NCBI RefSeq assembly: GCF_029931775.1
Contig: NW_026612050.1
Coordinates: 124,001 to 188,000 of the forward strand
From: Euleptes europaea
Taxonomy: Eukaryota; Chordata; Lepidosauria; Squamata; Sphaerodactylidae
DNA length: 64,000 nucleotides
Direction: 5' to 3'
In this document: in pieces, positions 23,101 through 38,100 of the stretch
Numbering within the stretch: position 1 is the first letter of the stretch
How the letters are laid out: each line of letters opens with the position of its first letter
The notes under the pieces: model-generated
What the model saw: only the letters and a program-made list of their open reading frames with translations
Database searches by the model: none
What the model was told of the DNA's origin: nothing
Position numbers and translations under genes: made by a program

Positions 23101-26100
23101 CTCATTGTTCTCCATTTCCCATGGGGCCATTTGCCAATCCTGGAAACAATGAGGAGAAGAAGCAGTAACAGCAGCAATCAGCAGCCATTTTGATGGGCAG
23201 CTCTTCATGACGGGTCACCTGCTGGTGCCAGCCAAGTGCCAACCAAGCCCTGCACTCAATGACCTAGCAGTGATAACCTCTGTTGGGAAGATGCCCATCT
23301 CCCACTAGGACTTAGTGACCGGTAACGGTTTGGGGAGCCAAATAATGCTTTGTGGTCAAATGCAGAATTGCTGCAGGAGTAATCAAGAGGTCCCTCTGTT
23401 TCAAGAGATGATGAAACATGATCAGAACTGCTGCAGTCATCTGGCTCTCTGATAATCTGTGAAACAAGGAAGCAATTTCCAGTAGTTAGAACAAGGACCC
23501 TAGAAGACTGGAACATGCAAGACATATGCCTCAAGTTCCCCAGAACAAGCTCTGTAGTCAAACCAAGTCTACAACCCCCATTTGAATAAATATTTCTACT
23601 TTTAGTCATCAGCAACCAGTGGCCCAGCTATACATTACTCATTCCTAGGTTTAACCCAGGCACAGTCAAAACCACATGTGTTATGAGAGTTCCATGTTTG
23701 GAGGTCTCAGTGATTCCTGAAACTTAATTCTCAGGGATGTGGAGACCTGATTCAGATCAGGACTGTGGCATGTGGAGAAGGCTTAACACTGTGTTGTTTT
23801 CCCAACCTGTAACAGCCCCAGGAAGCTGCTGTTTGCATTGTTAGGAAAACGATGTCTACCAATGGAACACAAAACTCTCAACACATATCTGATTTTGATG
23901 GGACCCAGGGCAGTCCCAGGAACTCCATAATGTGCTGTTGCTCCCTGAGTGTATAGAAAGGAAGCTCAAAAGGAAGAAGATAAACTGAACCAAGGCCAAA
24001 GCTTAATTTTGTTCTTGAAAACTACTTGGGAGCTGCTTCAAATCTCTCAGCATTTCCTCACTCAGCACTTCTTCAATCTCTCTGTGCTTCCTCACTCATG
24101 CATTGTGTACTAATTGAAGTTTCCAAACATTCTTCTGTTGTGGTTTTCAATACATTTATGGTTAAAAGTATAGATAATTGACAACCTGCAGCATTGATTT
24201 AAACTCCAAGTAATGATTTTAGGCTTCAAATTTGAACCTGCATGGGAAAGAATGAGTTGTTTGTCTGGAAGGCATTTGAAAAACCACAGAGCAAGGTCAG
24301 TTAATGTTCCCGGGCATTGGATAATCAGTTGAAGTCTGGGAATATAGAGATAAACAGGTTGCTGATAGCAAATGTAGAGAAAAACACATTTTTGTGGTTG
24401 CTTTCAAGTCAAATATGGATGCATTATAAACAAGTCCAATAATGACTTCTTTTGTCTTTTGTGGTTAATAAGCCTTGAAGATGAAAGTGTGAAAACTGGG
24501 AATTTGTTTTGAGAAAATCTATGTTTGGGCATTATTTCCTACATCATCTATTTGTCTGACGTGAGGGAAAGATGTTTGTTAGAGGGATCTTTTATGTCTT
24601 TTGATGTCTGAGAATATTGTCAAATTCTCATAACAATTTTTTATTGATTCTCAAAGAAATTTTCATTAGTTCTCAAAATAATTGACCTCTGGAAAAGTAT
24701 ATATAGCGATCCAAGATTGTAACAGGTTGGAGATTCTTTCTCAGGCATGCTTGTATGCTGTCTAAGACCCCCCAACATAACTCATTGATGGTATATATCT
24801 TTGAATTTTTTTATTGTGTACTAATAAAAGAATATGTACTAATTTGTTAAAATCTGTTATATTTTCCCATGTAATCTAATTTTCATATATTTCATATACA
24901 TTAGAGGGTTTTTTACTTTTTCATTAATAGTATTGAAGCATTAACAATAAAAAGGAATTCTAACACAATTCAAAGTTGTGTCATTGCTTGAAGGGGCTGG
25001 TTAAGCAAGATAACGTATTTTTTAGTGAAATACAACATCTAGAAACATAGCCACTTATCTCAGCATTTGACCGCTTCACTTCTAAGGCAGAGCCCCATGG
25101 ACAGTAGGCCAGCCTAAAGATTACCCCACACACACACCATGCCATTTTCCCAACATATAATAGCCCTAGGAAGACCCAACAAAACATGTATCATATGACG
25201 CCAATCACCATTTTCTAGGGGAGACTGCAGCTGCCAAGCCAACCTTTCTGTGTAAAAGGCACTCCCAGCCATAGCTGCCACCTGACCTACCAGGAGTTAT
25301 TCCAAAAGGGCACCCAATCTGTGTTTTTTTCCTTCCACTGCAAGAGAGCCACCAGCTATCAGATTAATCAGACCTCCCAACATCAAAATCCCAATCTTGC
25401 TGAGTTCAGAAGCAGCTATAAGGAGGAATGAGAACTCTGAATGCAGAATGTGGGCATAATTCCAAATGCTCTTCACAGTAAAAATCAGCTGAGAAGTTGA
25501 CTGGCCTAAATCTGGACCAGCTATGTATACTTTTTATTACTGTAGAGGGTGTTATGCTGGAAAAGTATGCAAAGTGCATCCCTCTATTATCCATCTACAA
25601 AGTTCTCATTTTTGTGTGTTCATTTGCTAACCTCATTCAGTATTATTACAAGCAACCAGTATCAGCCATTGCCCTACTAAGGAATTGCATGCATTTGAGC
25701 AATGCACTTAGAAGCTATGATTTTACAGGTGCACCTTCTTAAATTACCTTGGCTGCGGGACATGATGCTTTCCAGCTATCAAAAGATAATGCTGAAAGAA
25801 ATAAAATTCATATTAAATAATTAAAATAATATTTATATTGTATTTATATAATGTATAACGTGAGGCATCAGGTCTAAGAAGAGAATGGATTAATATTTCC
25901 TTTCCATGGATATGCATCTTTCTTGCTCAGTTAATTTTCAGCAATATTTTACATTCAGAACTCAGAAGCTTCCTTTTGAAACAGGAATTTCAGCAGCAGC
26001 TCTTTACAAAGTTATTTCTGCCTGTATCAAAAACCCAACATTCTGGTACCAGGAAGGGGTCCAGGAATAGAGCCACTTGGGGCTGGAAGGGAAGGCAAGA

Positions 26101-29100
26101 GCCATCTGGAGGTAGAGCCCAGCAGTTTATGAGGCTCCATGGATAAAGCCCAATTTTTTGAAGGGGCTAAATGACCCTCCTAAAACGGCTAGACTCCTCC
26201 TCTGGATGGCTCTTGGCTTCCCCTCCAGACCCACAGGACTCCTAAGGTGTACAGCGAAAAAAATGTCCCCGATAAAAAAGAACTAGCCATGCACACTTCT
26301 TTCCTGGCAATTACCCTCACAGCAAAAAACCCCACAAAAACCATTAAAGTAATTTTTATCTGGTCAGTTGACAACCCTTATACTATAAATAGCAGCAGTA
26401 TTTGGGGCAATACAAAGATAACCAATGTTGCAAGTGCTTCAGTCAGGCTTTGCTCCTATATTTGTAGTGCTTTTGCCAAAGAATTGTGGTGTGTTCAGGA
26501 TATTGGAGAGTGGATAATCACTTTGGTTTCTCTCCATTTTGGGAAACAACACTGTAGAAAAATACTCTGTAAACTAAGAGCCCAATCCTGAAGGGGGGAG
26601 TTGATCGAAGGCAGCCAGGAGCAGCAGAGCTGGTAGCCTATGAACTAAGAAGACACGAAGACATGACTGGTATAGTGATCAGAAAGTTCCTGAGTGTCTT
26701 TGGGCCAGTCATTCTCTCTCAGCCTACCTCACAGAGTTTGTGTAGATAAAAGGGATGGCGGAATAACCATATTTGCCATCTGGAACTCCTCAGCAGAAAG
26801 GTAAAATAAAAATGAATTTAATCAGTATTGAATTCCCTCATGATGCATGGCTTCATTAGCCTTGCAACTGGAAAAATAGCCATTCTGAGGTAAGAAAGCT
26901 TGGTCACCGTTTCTTTTAATTGTTAATACATAATGGGGGATTTGTACTCTATTGCTACAGTGGAGATGTGGAACACTTAGGCCATTAATGCTTGGTTATT
27001 AAGCGCGCAATCCCTGCGGGACCACTTCGGGGCTTCTTTTGAGTTATTCATAAATGGCCCTGGCCTCCAAAGAGCTAAATAAAGCAAATGAGGGGGGAAA
27101 GATGGAAAGAGTTCACCACATTGATGTGGTGAACACATCCATGTGTTTGCCACTTTTTATTGCTTTGTTCAAAGGGCTACCTGATCCTTCTTGCACCTGC
27201 CTCTCTAGAAGCTGTTCAAAATGTCAAATAAAATACTATAAACTCCCTCCCCCTGATGTTTTCAAAAAGGTGCAGACACTGGGAAGGGAATTTTTTCCCC
27301 CTGCTGTCCTTGACACTCATGAAAGTGATATACACATAGCATTCAGAATTACAGGCAGCAATTGCTGGAGGGAGGGAGAATACCTGCATTTTTTTTCCAA
27401 GGACAAAATATTGTTGTTGTTGCTGTAGAACTTTGAGAAAGATGTCTGAATATCCTCCAGAACTAAGTAACAAAATGCATGAATTTCACTAATAAACTAT
27501 TATCTGGAGAGACTCTAATTTCCAGCAAAAGTATTTAGATCAGAACTTTGTAAGATTACAATGCCTATCCAACAAAGTGAAGAAACAGATTGACCAGGAA
27601 CATAAGATACTCAGAAATAGCACACTACAAGACAGGCCCCAAAAAGAAAACAACAGAACAACACTGGATGTTAGCTGCAGCTTCCAGCTCAAACTTGGCA
27701 ACACGATGGTCAATGACCAGTCAATAATCTACAGCTGATCCTGAGCAGTGATATTTTTTTCTCATAGGTAGGCTTTGCCCTTGTTCCTTATAGGCAGCCT
27801 CCTAAGTTTCTTACCAACAACAATATGCCACCTAATACAACAAGAAACAAACCCAGATGATAACACTGTCCTCATATCCACTTAGGTAACTGTGTCACAG
27901 GTAGAGTTATAAAAAGTTTTTTGGAAAAATTCAGATTCGGGTCTAATGGATTTGAAATTTTTCAGGAAACCCGGATATTCCCGAACCCCATATCAGGAAT
28001 TCCAAATTCCTGAAAAAAAGAGATACATTAGATCCGAATCCAAATTTTACCAATAAGATGTTTTTCGGGGTGGGGGGTCAGTTCGGCTTTGGTGAATACA
28101 CACCCCCTAATCACAGGTCCAAATATATATCATCCACAACACCAATAGTTCATTCACTTCTTCATTCTCCAGTGTGATATATGTCATTATCTGTCACCAG
28201 TGTACTTCTACTCTATGCATAGCACAAACACGCAAGTCTCTATACAAATTATAAATGGACAAAACTCTGATAAAGAAATTGAAATGGTTAGAAAGCCGTG
28301 AGAGCATTTCAGGCTTTCTGTTGCGGACTTAAAAGTCACTATCCTTCAACTACAAAAAACATCAAAGGGAAATTCCAGTGTGAAAGTGCTCAATCAGAAT
28401 TAAATTTTAAAAATGTGATTGCACTTCCTGATGCTTGAACAAATACTGGGAATTCCACAGCCATTACAGGTGTTAATTGGCATAGCAAAATTATGGAGAG
28501 AGCATTATCTCAAAATACAGCTGTGGTGAATGACCAGTGAACTTTCCTTTATAAAGTATTAATAATTTCATACTCTGCACTTCTTGCATTTCATGACCTT
28601 TTGTCCCTGCTGTATGCAACTTTTTTATGCATTCCATGTGTGTATATGCGTATGTATATATACATGTCTGTCAACTAAAGTTCCATTTCATGTATCTGAT
28701 GAATTGGGCTCTAGATCAAGAAAGCTCCTGCTAGAATAAAACACGGTTAATCTTTAAGGTGTCACAAGACTCCTGTTTGATTTTGCTGCAAGAGTCTAAC
28801 GCAGCTACTCCTCTTCCTATTTGGATCTAACAAAGTGAGGTTTGACTCACAAATGCTTGTTGTTGTTGTTTTGTGCTGTCAAGTTACAGCTGACGTATGG
28901 CGACCCCATAGGGTTTTCAAGGTAAAAGACGTTTGGAGGTGGCCTGCCATTGCCTGTCTCCACGTCATGATCCTGGTATTCCTTGGAGGTTGCCCATCCA
29001 AATACTAACCAGGGCCAACCCTGCTTAACTTCTGATATCTGACAAGATCAGGCCAGCCTGGGGCTATCCAGGTCAGGGCACAAAAGCTTGCACCCTGGAA

Positions 29101-32100
29101 ATTTTTGTTGGTTTTAAGGTGCTACTGAACTCAAATTTTGGTCCTCTGGATTTTGTTTCCAAGGCGTATTGTACACTTCGCTTTAATCTTGAATAGTACC
29201 GGTATCTTGTATTCTACATAGATCAAGGGAGCAGAAGACATAAACTTTTAAACCGAAGGATAACGGAATTAGATCTACAGATCATAAGAAGCAACAGGGT
29301 CCTGTGGTATCATCAATGATCTTATTATCAGTATCATTACATTTCAGTCAACATGTACATCAGATCATTATGTACCTCGTTTCAACTGAGATTTGTGAGA
29401 ATTCCTTGTTGGATCCACATTTTGTCTTGCATTTCCATACGGTACCAGTGATGGAGTTTGTTCAGCAAATGATTTAGAAGGGTCTACCTAAAAGTTAAGA
29501 AATAATATCAAGGTAGAATCTCAAATGCAATAGAAATTACACTTGAATGAGAACCAGAGGCAGCATGGTGGGAGAAAAGACCCTGGAAAAGAGCCACTCC
29601 CCCAGCCCGGACCCACCCCCCAAATAAGGAGGGATCACCTTCCTGTCGCATCCTTCACGAGATCAGGTGAGGTTGTGCATGCCCATCCCATCCCTCACTG
29701 TGGTGAAGCTTGGCTGGGCAGCCATGTCCCATCTCTCACCGCAACGAGGCTGGGCTGGGCATTCCTTCCTTCATCATGGTGAGGGTGGATTGGGAGGGTG
29801 TGTGCCTTGCCACTGTGAGCCCTCCTTCCCTGTGCCTCTGGCTCACACTCACCCATCTCTTTGAGCTGGGGTGGCCCCAACGGGGAGCAGGCAGGCCATC
29901 AGCCCACCAGCACAAGTACATCATATTTGCTATTTGTGACTTGTATTTTTGAATTTCAAGTTTTCCTTGTTCTTTCTGCATTCCCTAATGTGTTTTCTTT
30001 GCCAGTTAAGAACAATTCATTAGATAAAAATGTCTCATTAACGAAAAGTATATTTTCAAATGTGTGTGTTAAATGCTGTCAAGTTGCTTCCAATTCATGG
30101 CGACCCTATGAATCAATGTCCTATCTTTGACAGCCTTGCTCAGATCTTGCAAATTGAGGGCTGTGGCACTAGAGTAAGCACTAGCAAACACCAAGATAAT
30201 TTCAACACAATAGCCCAAATATATCGACAGTTCACATAAACCATAGTTGGTTTACTGTATCTTTCTTGTTCGGGTATTTCTTCCCCCCTGTTTTGTGCTG
30301 CCCCAATTGGGCCTATGCAGGTAGGAAATGAGAGATGGCACATTAAAAGGTTTGAAAAAAGAAGGTGAAAGGAAGTCACAGAAGTTGCCCTCACTTCAAG
30401 GTAAATATGGTAGTGTTAGATCATCTCAGGTGTCAATAAAGAACTGTGACTACACATTTCCAGTTTGTGTTGTCATTGTACCAAAGTGTAAATTTGGGAA
30501 TTTCTCATGTTTTGATTACAAACTTGATAAAACAGTAACGTTTTAAGGCATATGTGTTTTCTTTTACTTCATGTGCACTGCAGAAACTTGAGTAGACAGC
30601 TGGGACAACTCTCTTCAGAAATTTAACATAATGCACATGCTAACAAAAAGACACATGTATGCTTAAAATATTAAAATATAGTTGTACATATGTAGTTGTA
30701 CCCAGAACCTCTGAAAAGGATATAGTTTACATGATTGGGATAGCAACCCCCAGGAGCTTTGGGGGGTGGGGCTAGTTGTTGCACGGCATCATACATTGCT
30801 GCAATGTCACTTCTAGTAACATGCTGCTTTGATACTCTAGCAATCCCCCAAATGATTTGGGGGGTTGCTAGAGCATTGTGGTGATGCATGATGTCACTTC
30901 TGGTGATGTGACTGTAAGTGATGTTGCAGCACTGCAATGGCACTCTTCTACCCTATTTTGCTTCAGGCAGCAGAGGACCAGATGCCAGGGGCAGGAGCAT
31001 TTCCTGCTATAGTGGAAGCCCCAGACTCCCTACATCGCACTGTTCCACCAAGATATTCTGGTCACCTTTTACTAGAAAAAAAAAGTTGAATACACATTTT
31101 ATTTAACTGAACAATTCCTAAAAGTTACTGTCACTCTAGCATTCTCAGGACTTACATGTCTAACTACAAAAGGTGGCCTGGGATCTGTTTCTGCTTTGAA
31201 CTTAACAGACCTGAAGCTCAAAGGAGAGAGTTGCTGCTCACTGTCTCTACCAAACTCATGGAAGTATTTTGCTGGGCTTGGAGATGGAGAACGGGATCCT
31301 AAGGATCTTGTAAATCTCTTACAGATGCTATTCCTCCTTGTTGCTCTACATCGTATTGGTGAGATGCTCCTTTGCCGAGGTGATGCAGAGATAGCTCTTT
31401 GTAACTTGATTTTACTTCTGTCCTGAAAAATACAGTAATATTGACACTTGCTGTTTGGAGACTTAGCTATGGAAGGCAATCCAGGTAGCTGAGCAAATAC
31501 ACTGCACCATAGCTCCACAACTCACACTTGAAAGAATGGGAAATGTTTGTTTCATTTCAAAGGCTTTTATCGTACCTTATCATCAAAATGTCCAAAGTGG
31601 CTAACAAAACAATACAGTAAAAAATACAATAAATTCCCATTATAAAGATAAACTTTCATTATAAATATCTCATAATGTCTTCAATGAAGTGCACCCCCGT
31701 CTCAATAGAATGAAATCAACTATACAGACTGCATATCCTGCAATTCTCCCTGCTAATCAAGTGAATAGAGTGGTGACTAGCACTGGTTAAAGCTTGTTCA
31801 GAGGTCAACAAGCAAAGCATGATAATCATGTCTATTTCCCAAAATGCATCTTTCTTAAAAAACAAACAAAAAACCCTACAGATATGACCAGAGGATCAAA
31901 ATTCTGAGACCTTCACATACAATTGAGAACATATTTTTTTATACAGGCAACCTTTACTTTCAATTGGGAAAACATTTATTTATATAAAAGACAGATTGTG
32001 TCCCAGAAGGAAATAAATAGAAAATTATTTATCTCTTTATCACATTTTGATAATCCCTCATTCATGGCACTGTCCTCTAAGAGGCTATTCTCTAAAACAT

Positions 32101-35100
32101 ATTTCATCAAGCTCATTTTCCGTGGAAGTTGAAAGCAAGGAATCTCCATTAAAGACACTCAGCAAATTGTAAGACTGAGTCCCAAGAGAAAGGTATGGAT
32201 GTTCGAATGTCCATTTAATACCCTTTTTGTCCTAACATGGACATCTGCACTCCTCTAGAATAGGAGCCGGGCCTCCAAGTGACTATCAGCAGAAGTTTAT
32301 CTGTATAATCCTGAGAAGGATGAAATGTAACAAATTACTCATCTTGGCCAGTTAGAATCATATGGTTGGAAGGGACCACCAGGGTCATCTAGTCCAACCC
32401 CCTGCACAATACAAGAAATTCACAACTAACTCCCACACACACACCCAGTGACCCCCTACTCCATGCCCAGAAGATGGCCAAGATGCCCTCCCTCGCATGA
32501 TCTGCCTAAGGTTATAGAATCAGCATTGCTGACAGATGGCCCTCCATCTAGCCTCTGCTTAAAAACCTCCAGGGAAGGAGAGCTTACCACCTCCCGAGGA
32601 AGCCTGTTCAACTGAGGAACTGCTCAGAAAAATTTTTTCCTAATGTCTAGACGGAAACTCTTGATTTAATTTCAACCGTTGGTTCTGGTCCGACCTTCTG
32701 GGGCAACAGAAAACAACTCAGCACCATCCTCTATATGACAGCCCTTCAAGTACTTGAAGATGGTTATCATATCCCCTCTCAGTCTTCTCCTCTTCAGGCT
32801 AAACATACCCAGCTCCTTTAACCTTTCCTCATAGGACTTGGTCTCCAGACCCTTCACCATCTTTGTTGCCCTCCTCTGGACATGTTCCAGCTTGTCTACG
32901 TCCTTCTTAAATTGCAGTGCCCAAAACTGAACACAATACTCCAGGTGAGGTCTAACCAGAGCAGAGTAAAGTGATACCATCACTTCGCATGATCTGGACA
33001 CTATACTTCAGTTGATGCAGCCCAAGATCGCATTTGCCTTTTTAGCTATCGCACCACACTGCTGACTCATGTTTAGTGTTTGGTCTACTAAGACCCCAAG
33101 ATCTTTTTTTCACATGCTACTGCTAAGACAAGTCTCCCCATCCTATAATTATGCATTTGATTTTTCCTGCCTAAATGCAGAACTTTACATTTATCTTTGT
33201 TGAAGTGCATTTTATTAGTTTTAGCCCAATTGTCCAGCCTGTCAAGATCATCCTGTTTCTGTCTCCTACCATATTTGATACCCCTCCCAATTTAGTATCA
33301 TTTGCAAATTTAATAAGCATCTCCTCTATTCCTTCATCCAAATCATTTATAAAGGTGTTGAACAACACAGGGCCCAGGACAGATCCCTAAGGCACTCCAC
33401 TAGTCCCTTCTCTCCAACTGGATGAGGAACCATTAACAAGCACTCTTTGGGTGCAATCTGTCAAACAATTACAGATCCACCTAACAGTAACAGGATCTAA
33501 ACCACATTTTCCCAGTTTGTCAACAAGAATATTATGGGGAACCTTATCAAAAGCCTTACTGAAATCTTGATAAACTATACCTACTGTATTCCTCTGATCC
33601 AGCAAGGTAGTAACTTTCAGATCCATCCTTTCTAAATGCTCAAGGACTAACTGTTTATTTGTTTGAAAACTTTTCCCGGTATAGACGTCAAGCTGATGAG
33701 TTGGTAGTTACCTGGATCTTCCTTTTCCCCCTTCTTGAAGATGGGGACAACACTTGCCCACCTCCTGTTCTCCAAGAATTCTCAAAAATAATGGACAGAG
33801 GCTCAGAAATTACATTTGCAAGTTCTTTGAGTACCCTTGCATGCAATTCATCTGGCCCTGAGGACTTTATTTCATTTAAAGAAACTAGATGTTTGTGCAC
33901 TACTCCAATGCCAGTATTGGCTGCAAATTCCTTCCCTCATCATGTGTTCTGTTTATGCCATGTTGAGCACTGTTTCCCTTGAAAGAAAAGACTGAGGAAA
34001 AGTAGGAATTTAGCAGTTTGCCCTCTCATCTCCTGTTACAATTTCACTTTCCGGTCCCCACAATGGGCTTATCTTGTTCTTATTCTTACTCTGTACATAG
34101 GAAAATAACCCTTTTTTGTTGTGTTTAGCATCTCTTGCTAGCCTAAGCTCATACTGAGTTTTTGCTTTCCTAACACTTTCCCTACAAGCACTAGTTCTTT
34201 GTTGATATCCCTCTTTGGTTATAAGGCCCTCCTTCCACTGCCTAAATGAGTTTTTTTTAATTTCTCAAATCTTTAAAAAGCTGTTTATGGAGCCACCCTG
34301 GCCTCTTTAGGCTCCTCCCATTTTTCCTTCTCATAGGAATGATTGCGCCTTCAGTATTTCATTTTTAAGAAACTCCCACCCTTCTTGAACTCCCTTCTCC
34401 TTAAGTATTTCTGACCATGGGATTCTACCCAGCATAAGTTTAAGCTTGTTAAAATTTGTTTTCCTAAAGTCCAACCTATATGTCTGAGTACATACAATTT
34501 TTCCTTTCCCCAAGATCGTAAATTCCAAGATTACATGGTCAGTTCTTTTAGTTTAAAAATATATTTACAAACTGTCCAATTCCTAATACAGGTACAATTT
34601 TGGGATAATGCCTTACAATAAACAAATGCTACTAATCATAGTTAGGCCATGTTTAATTCATATTCAAACTTAATTGATTTACTCATAGAAAGAAAGGCTT
34701 AATTAATCAGTTGACAGTCCTAATCATTTTTGGCTCAATCTAGAAAAAGAAATTTGTATTCATAAGTCGTCCTCACCACAATTGTGGATGCCCATCTGCA
34801 TCATGATGCTCATCCAAGCCCTTGCAGGTCGGATGCAACTTTGTTAAAGTTTTATAATAAAAAATAAAGCTGTGATACAAGGAAAAGTGACCTAGGGTAT
34901 GTGCAGCCTCCCTCACAGCAAACAGCACAGCTCTAGGGCCTTTTCAGGTGAGGAAGATGGTGTGGGGGAACACAGAAGCCCCTCCTCCCTGTGTAATGGT
35001 CCTGATCCTAATCAGATCCCTTTGTGCTTGGGAACTGAGTTTCCAGCAACTGCTACCTGACTGTAAAGAGTATGAGAGTCAGGTCAGAGGAACCCAGACT

Positions 35101-38100
35101 TGACTTGTAGAGAAATGTCACATCAAGTTGGTCCTTACAAATAAAAAGACAAAGGTGAATCCACCTTTTCATATGAAAAGGCACACACGTCTGGGCAGCA
35201 AGTTACTATGCATGATATATGTATCAACAGCTGGGATGGAACCTTTGACATCTGCACAGATGTGTAAAATGTGGCTGCTGGATCCTGGGGCCTGAGTGAT
35301 GGACAAATTACTTCATATCATTTCAGATAAATCTGAGAAAATGATGTAACAACTGTATAGGAAAACTGCTGAACCAATGGCATGTAATTTAGAACTCTCA
35401 TCAGAACAGGACACAAGTCCAGGAAGGCAAAAATCTCTTTTCCCATGAGCTCTTCTTCTAAAGGCATTAAGCATATGACCGCTTTTCAAATATGGAGTCT
35501 ATGTGGAGTAGTTAATAAGCTGAGCAATATTTAACAAATGTGCCAGGATACAATATTAGTATGAATGTTGTGTCATACTAAATGCTCTGGCTTAATGAGG
35601 TATAGTGAGATTTAGATTTGATTAAGCATAATTTTCCTCCATATCTGTATCAATTAACTAAAAAATACTTACACGGTACCATCTTCTGGACTGAAGTGGA
35701 AGTTCGGTAATTGTTGTCCTGGTGGAAAACTCTAATTTTGGTGCAATACCCTTAAAGATTTGAAGTAGAAATGAGTAGAAACAAAATGCAGTGAGTAGCC
35801 AAACACAAACGCAGCAGAGCACATGACAGGACTTCAAACCAGTGGTTTTTCACATTTTCATCAGGTTTTAGTTTGAAGGAACACCAGTAAATGGCCATTA
35901 TCTGCAGAACCTCAGGGGGAAACCACATTGCATATTATGATGGAGATTAATATATACTAATCTTATTACACTGCAATTCTAAACAGATGTATATCCCTCT
36001 GTCCATTGAAGTCAATGGGTTTAGAAAGATGTAACTCGGCTTAGGATGGCGCTTGTAGATACCGCCCATTGAAAGCTAGTCATGCAATGGCTACACCAAA
36101 GTAACCATTGAAGCTATCATATCATTGCAACATCATAGGAAATGTGTACCTAACGAATAAACATTTCAGCCATGCTAATCTCAGAAACTCATAAACTATT
36201 TTAATTTTCAGCAAACCTCAGAATGCTTAACTAGTGGTACAATACTATACAGAGTTACTCCAATCTAAGCCATCGACTGGCCAAGTAAAATGCATAGGAT
36301 TGTACCGATAATGTACTCAGATAATCTACTACAGATAATTTGTCCTTGACCTACCTAACACATCCAATACAATACTACTATAGTGGTTCAAGTATGTGAT
36401 TTACTTTAAAATATTCCAGTAAAATAAAAGAAAATTGAATTGCACATATCTACCACATCCTGTGGCCACCAACGCCATATTAAAACCATTCCTACAATTC
36501 TGGCAGTAACAAAAAGTTATCCCCAAGAATTTTGGAGATGTTTCAGTAGTGTAATGCCTGGAATCATTATATACTATGGGAAATGTATTGGAAATGTATG
36601 CTTTTATGCTCCAGTTCGCATACTTGCACTTATAAAGATGCTAAGTCCAAAATATAAGATTTAGCATCTGGCACAATACCATGTGAAGAGCACATATATG
36701 TAATAGACATGCAGCCCCAGGTATAAGGGGTAAAGTATTGATCCTTGAAACAGATGCCCTAATGTATAATCATTTAAGTTAGCATAAGTCTGGCAGACAC
36801 CATTATGAGATGCCAGAACAAAAGACTGCATCACGTGCCTGGCACAGCCGTGCACCTGTAGAGAAAAGCAATGTCTTAGGAATGTGGTCACAAGACCTGG
36901 TGCTTGCCTAGAAACAGCTTCGGCCAATGTGTACATGCTATGCTAATTAAAATGAATTAGACAGCCAATGTGCAGTGAATTGACGTAATTGTAACATCCC
37001 TAATCCAAAATTATAAAAGTTGTTGTAATCCTTTGTTCTGTGTGAAGACTGTCCTGCGCATTTGGGCAGTTTTATCCGGTATGTATATTAGGCCTAATAA
37101 ACAACTGCTTTTAACTATCAACCTCTTCCTGTTTTATGGTCATTGGGACTTAATACCATAACTCAGGCTCTTCAGTAGTAGAAAGGGAGAAAAAGCAAGC
37201 TAGCATCCTTTCAAAGGGATGAGACATAGGCCAACTAACCCCATGGGCCTTTCCATTTTTTAAGCTGCAAAGGGAAGGAAGCAGGTGCAGAACTTACCTT
37301 GTTGGGTCTGTATTGCAGCAGCTGGCTCTTCTCACAGCAGAGCCCTCCTGCACCACAATAGCTGAAGGAGAATAGCAGCCAGGCTTGGGTCATTGCAAAA
37401 AGAATCACAGGTGGCTGCAGAAGGCTTTGTAGGGCTCCAGAAATCTTTGGGAAGCTCTAGAACCTCCTGAAGGCTCCAAAAGCCTCACAAAGTCTTCCGG
37501 AGCCACCTGCAATTCCCACAGCATTGGCCCACTCCTCACTGGAATGCAGGAAGGCCTAGCCAGTCTCCACCAGCTGTTAGGGTCCAGGTGGACGCTGCCA
37601 GGAGAAGGGCCAGCAGCTGCAATGCGGACCCAGCAAGTAGGTAAGTCCTATAGCTGTCTCCTTTCCTTTTTAATTTTAAAAACAGAAAGGCCAGTGAGAA
37701 GGGCAGTGGGGAAAGCACTTCAAAAAATCTCTATTTTCATTTCAGGGAAGGTTTTTTTTTTAGGAGGGCATCCTTTTCAGGAGCTGAAATTCCAGAACTT
37801 GAAACCTGTGCCAGAAACAATTCTTAAAACAAACCCCTAACCCCTGAAATGGGCAAAAAAACATCCTATGGAAAAACTCAAACTGAAATTAAAACAGTAA
37901 TTTTTGCATAACCCTTTTAGCAAGTACTTGGGAAGATTCAATGATAAGAACAGTATCTGCCTCTGCTAACTGAGAAAGCATGAGAGAGGAAAACAAGCAG
38001 CCAATGGTTAGTAGATCTCTAGTGTATCTCTTTCCTAGAAAAGTATGTGAATTCTTTGGCACATGCCTCTAGCTTGAAAAGTGCTTCAAACTTGTGTTAA

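Larger units (their letters stand above)
25792..29375. other. SPATA6L intron 8
   Basis: Holds a TTCGG-rich fragment (27905), a PLE-type tail (28680) and a 5S SINE (28859), listed separately. The remainder is unassigned. Confidence 0.4.
29488..31155. other. SPATA6L intron 7
   Basis: Contains a GC-rich short tandem block (29683-29860), a BovB end (30060) and a hairpin (30835). Confidence 0.4.

Noticed and set aside
25748-25767. 20-nt version of SPATA6L exon 9 (acceptor GGAAAG)
   Set aside because: It is also in phase but has a poor acceptor; the 44-nt exon has a strong pyrimidine tract and better similarity.
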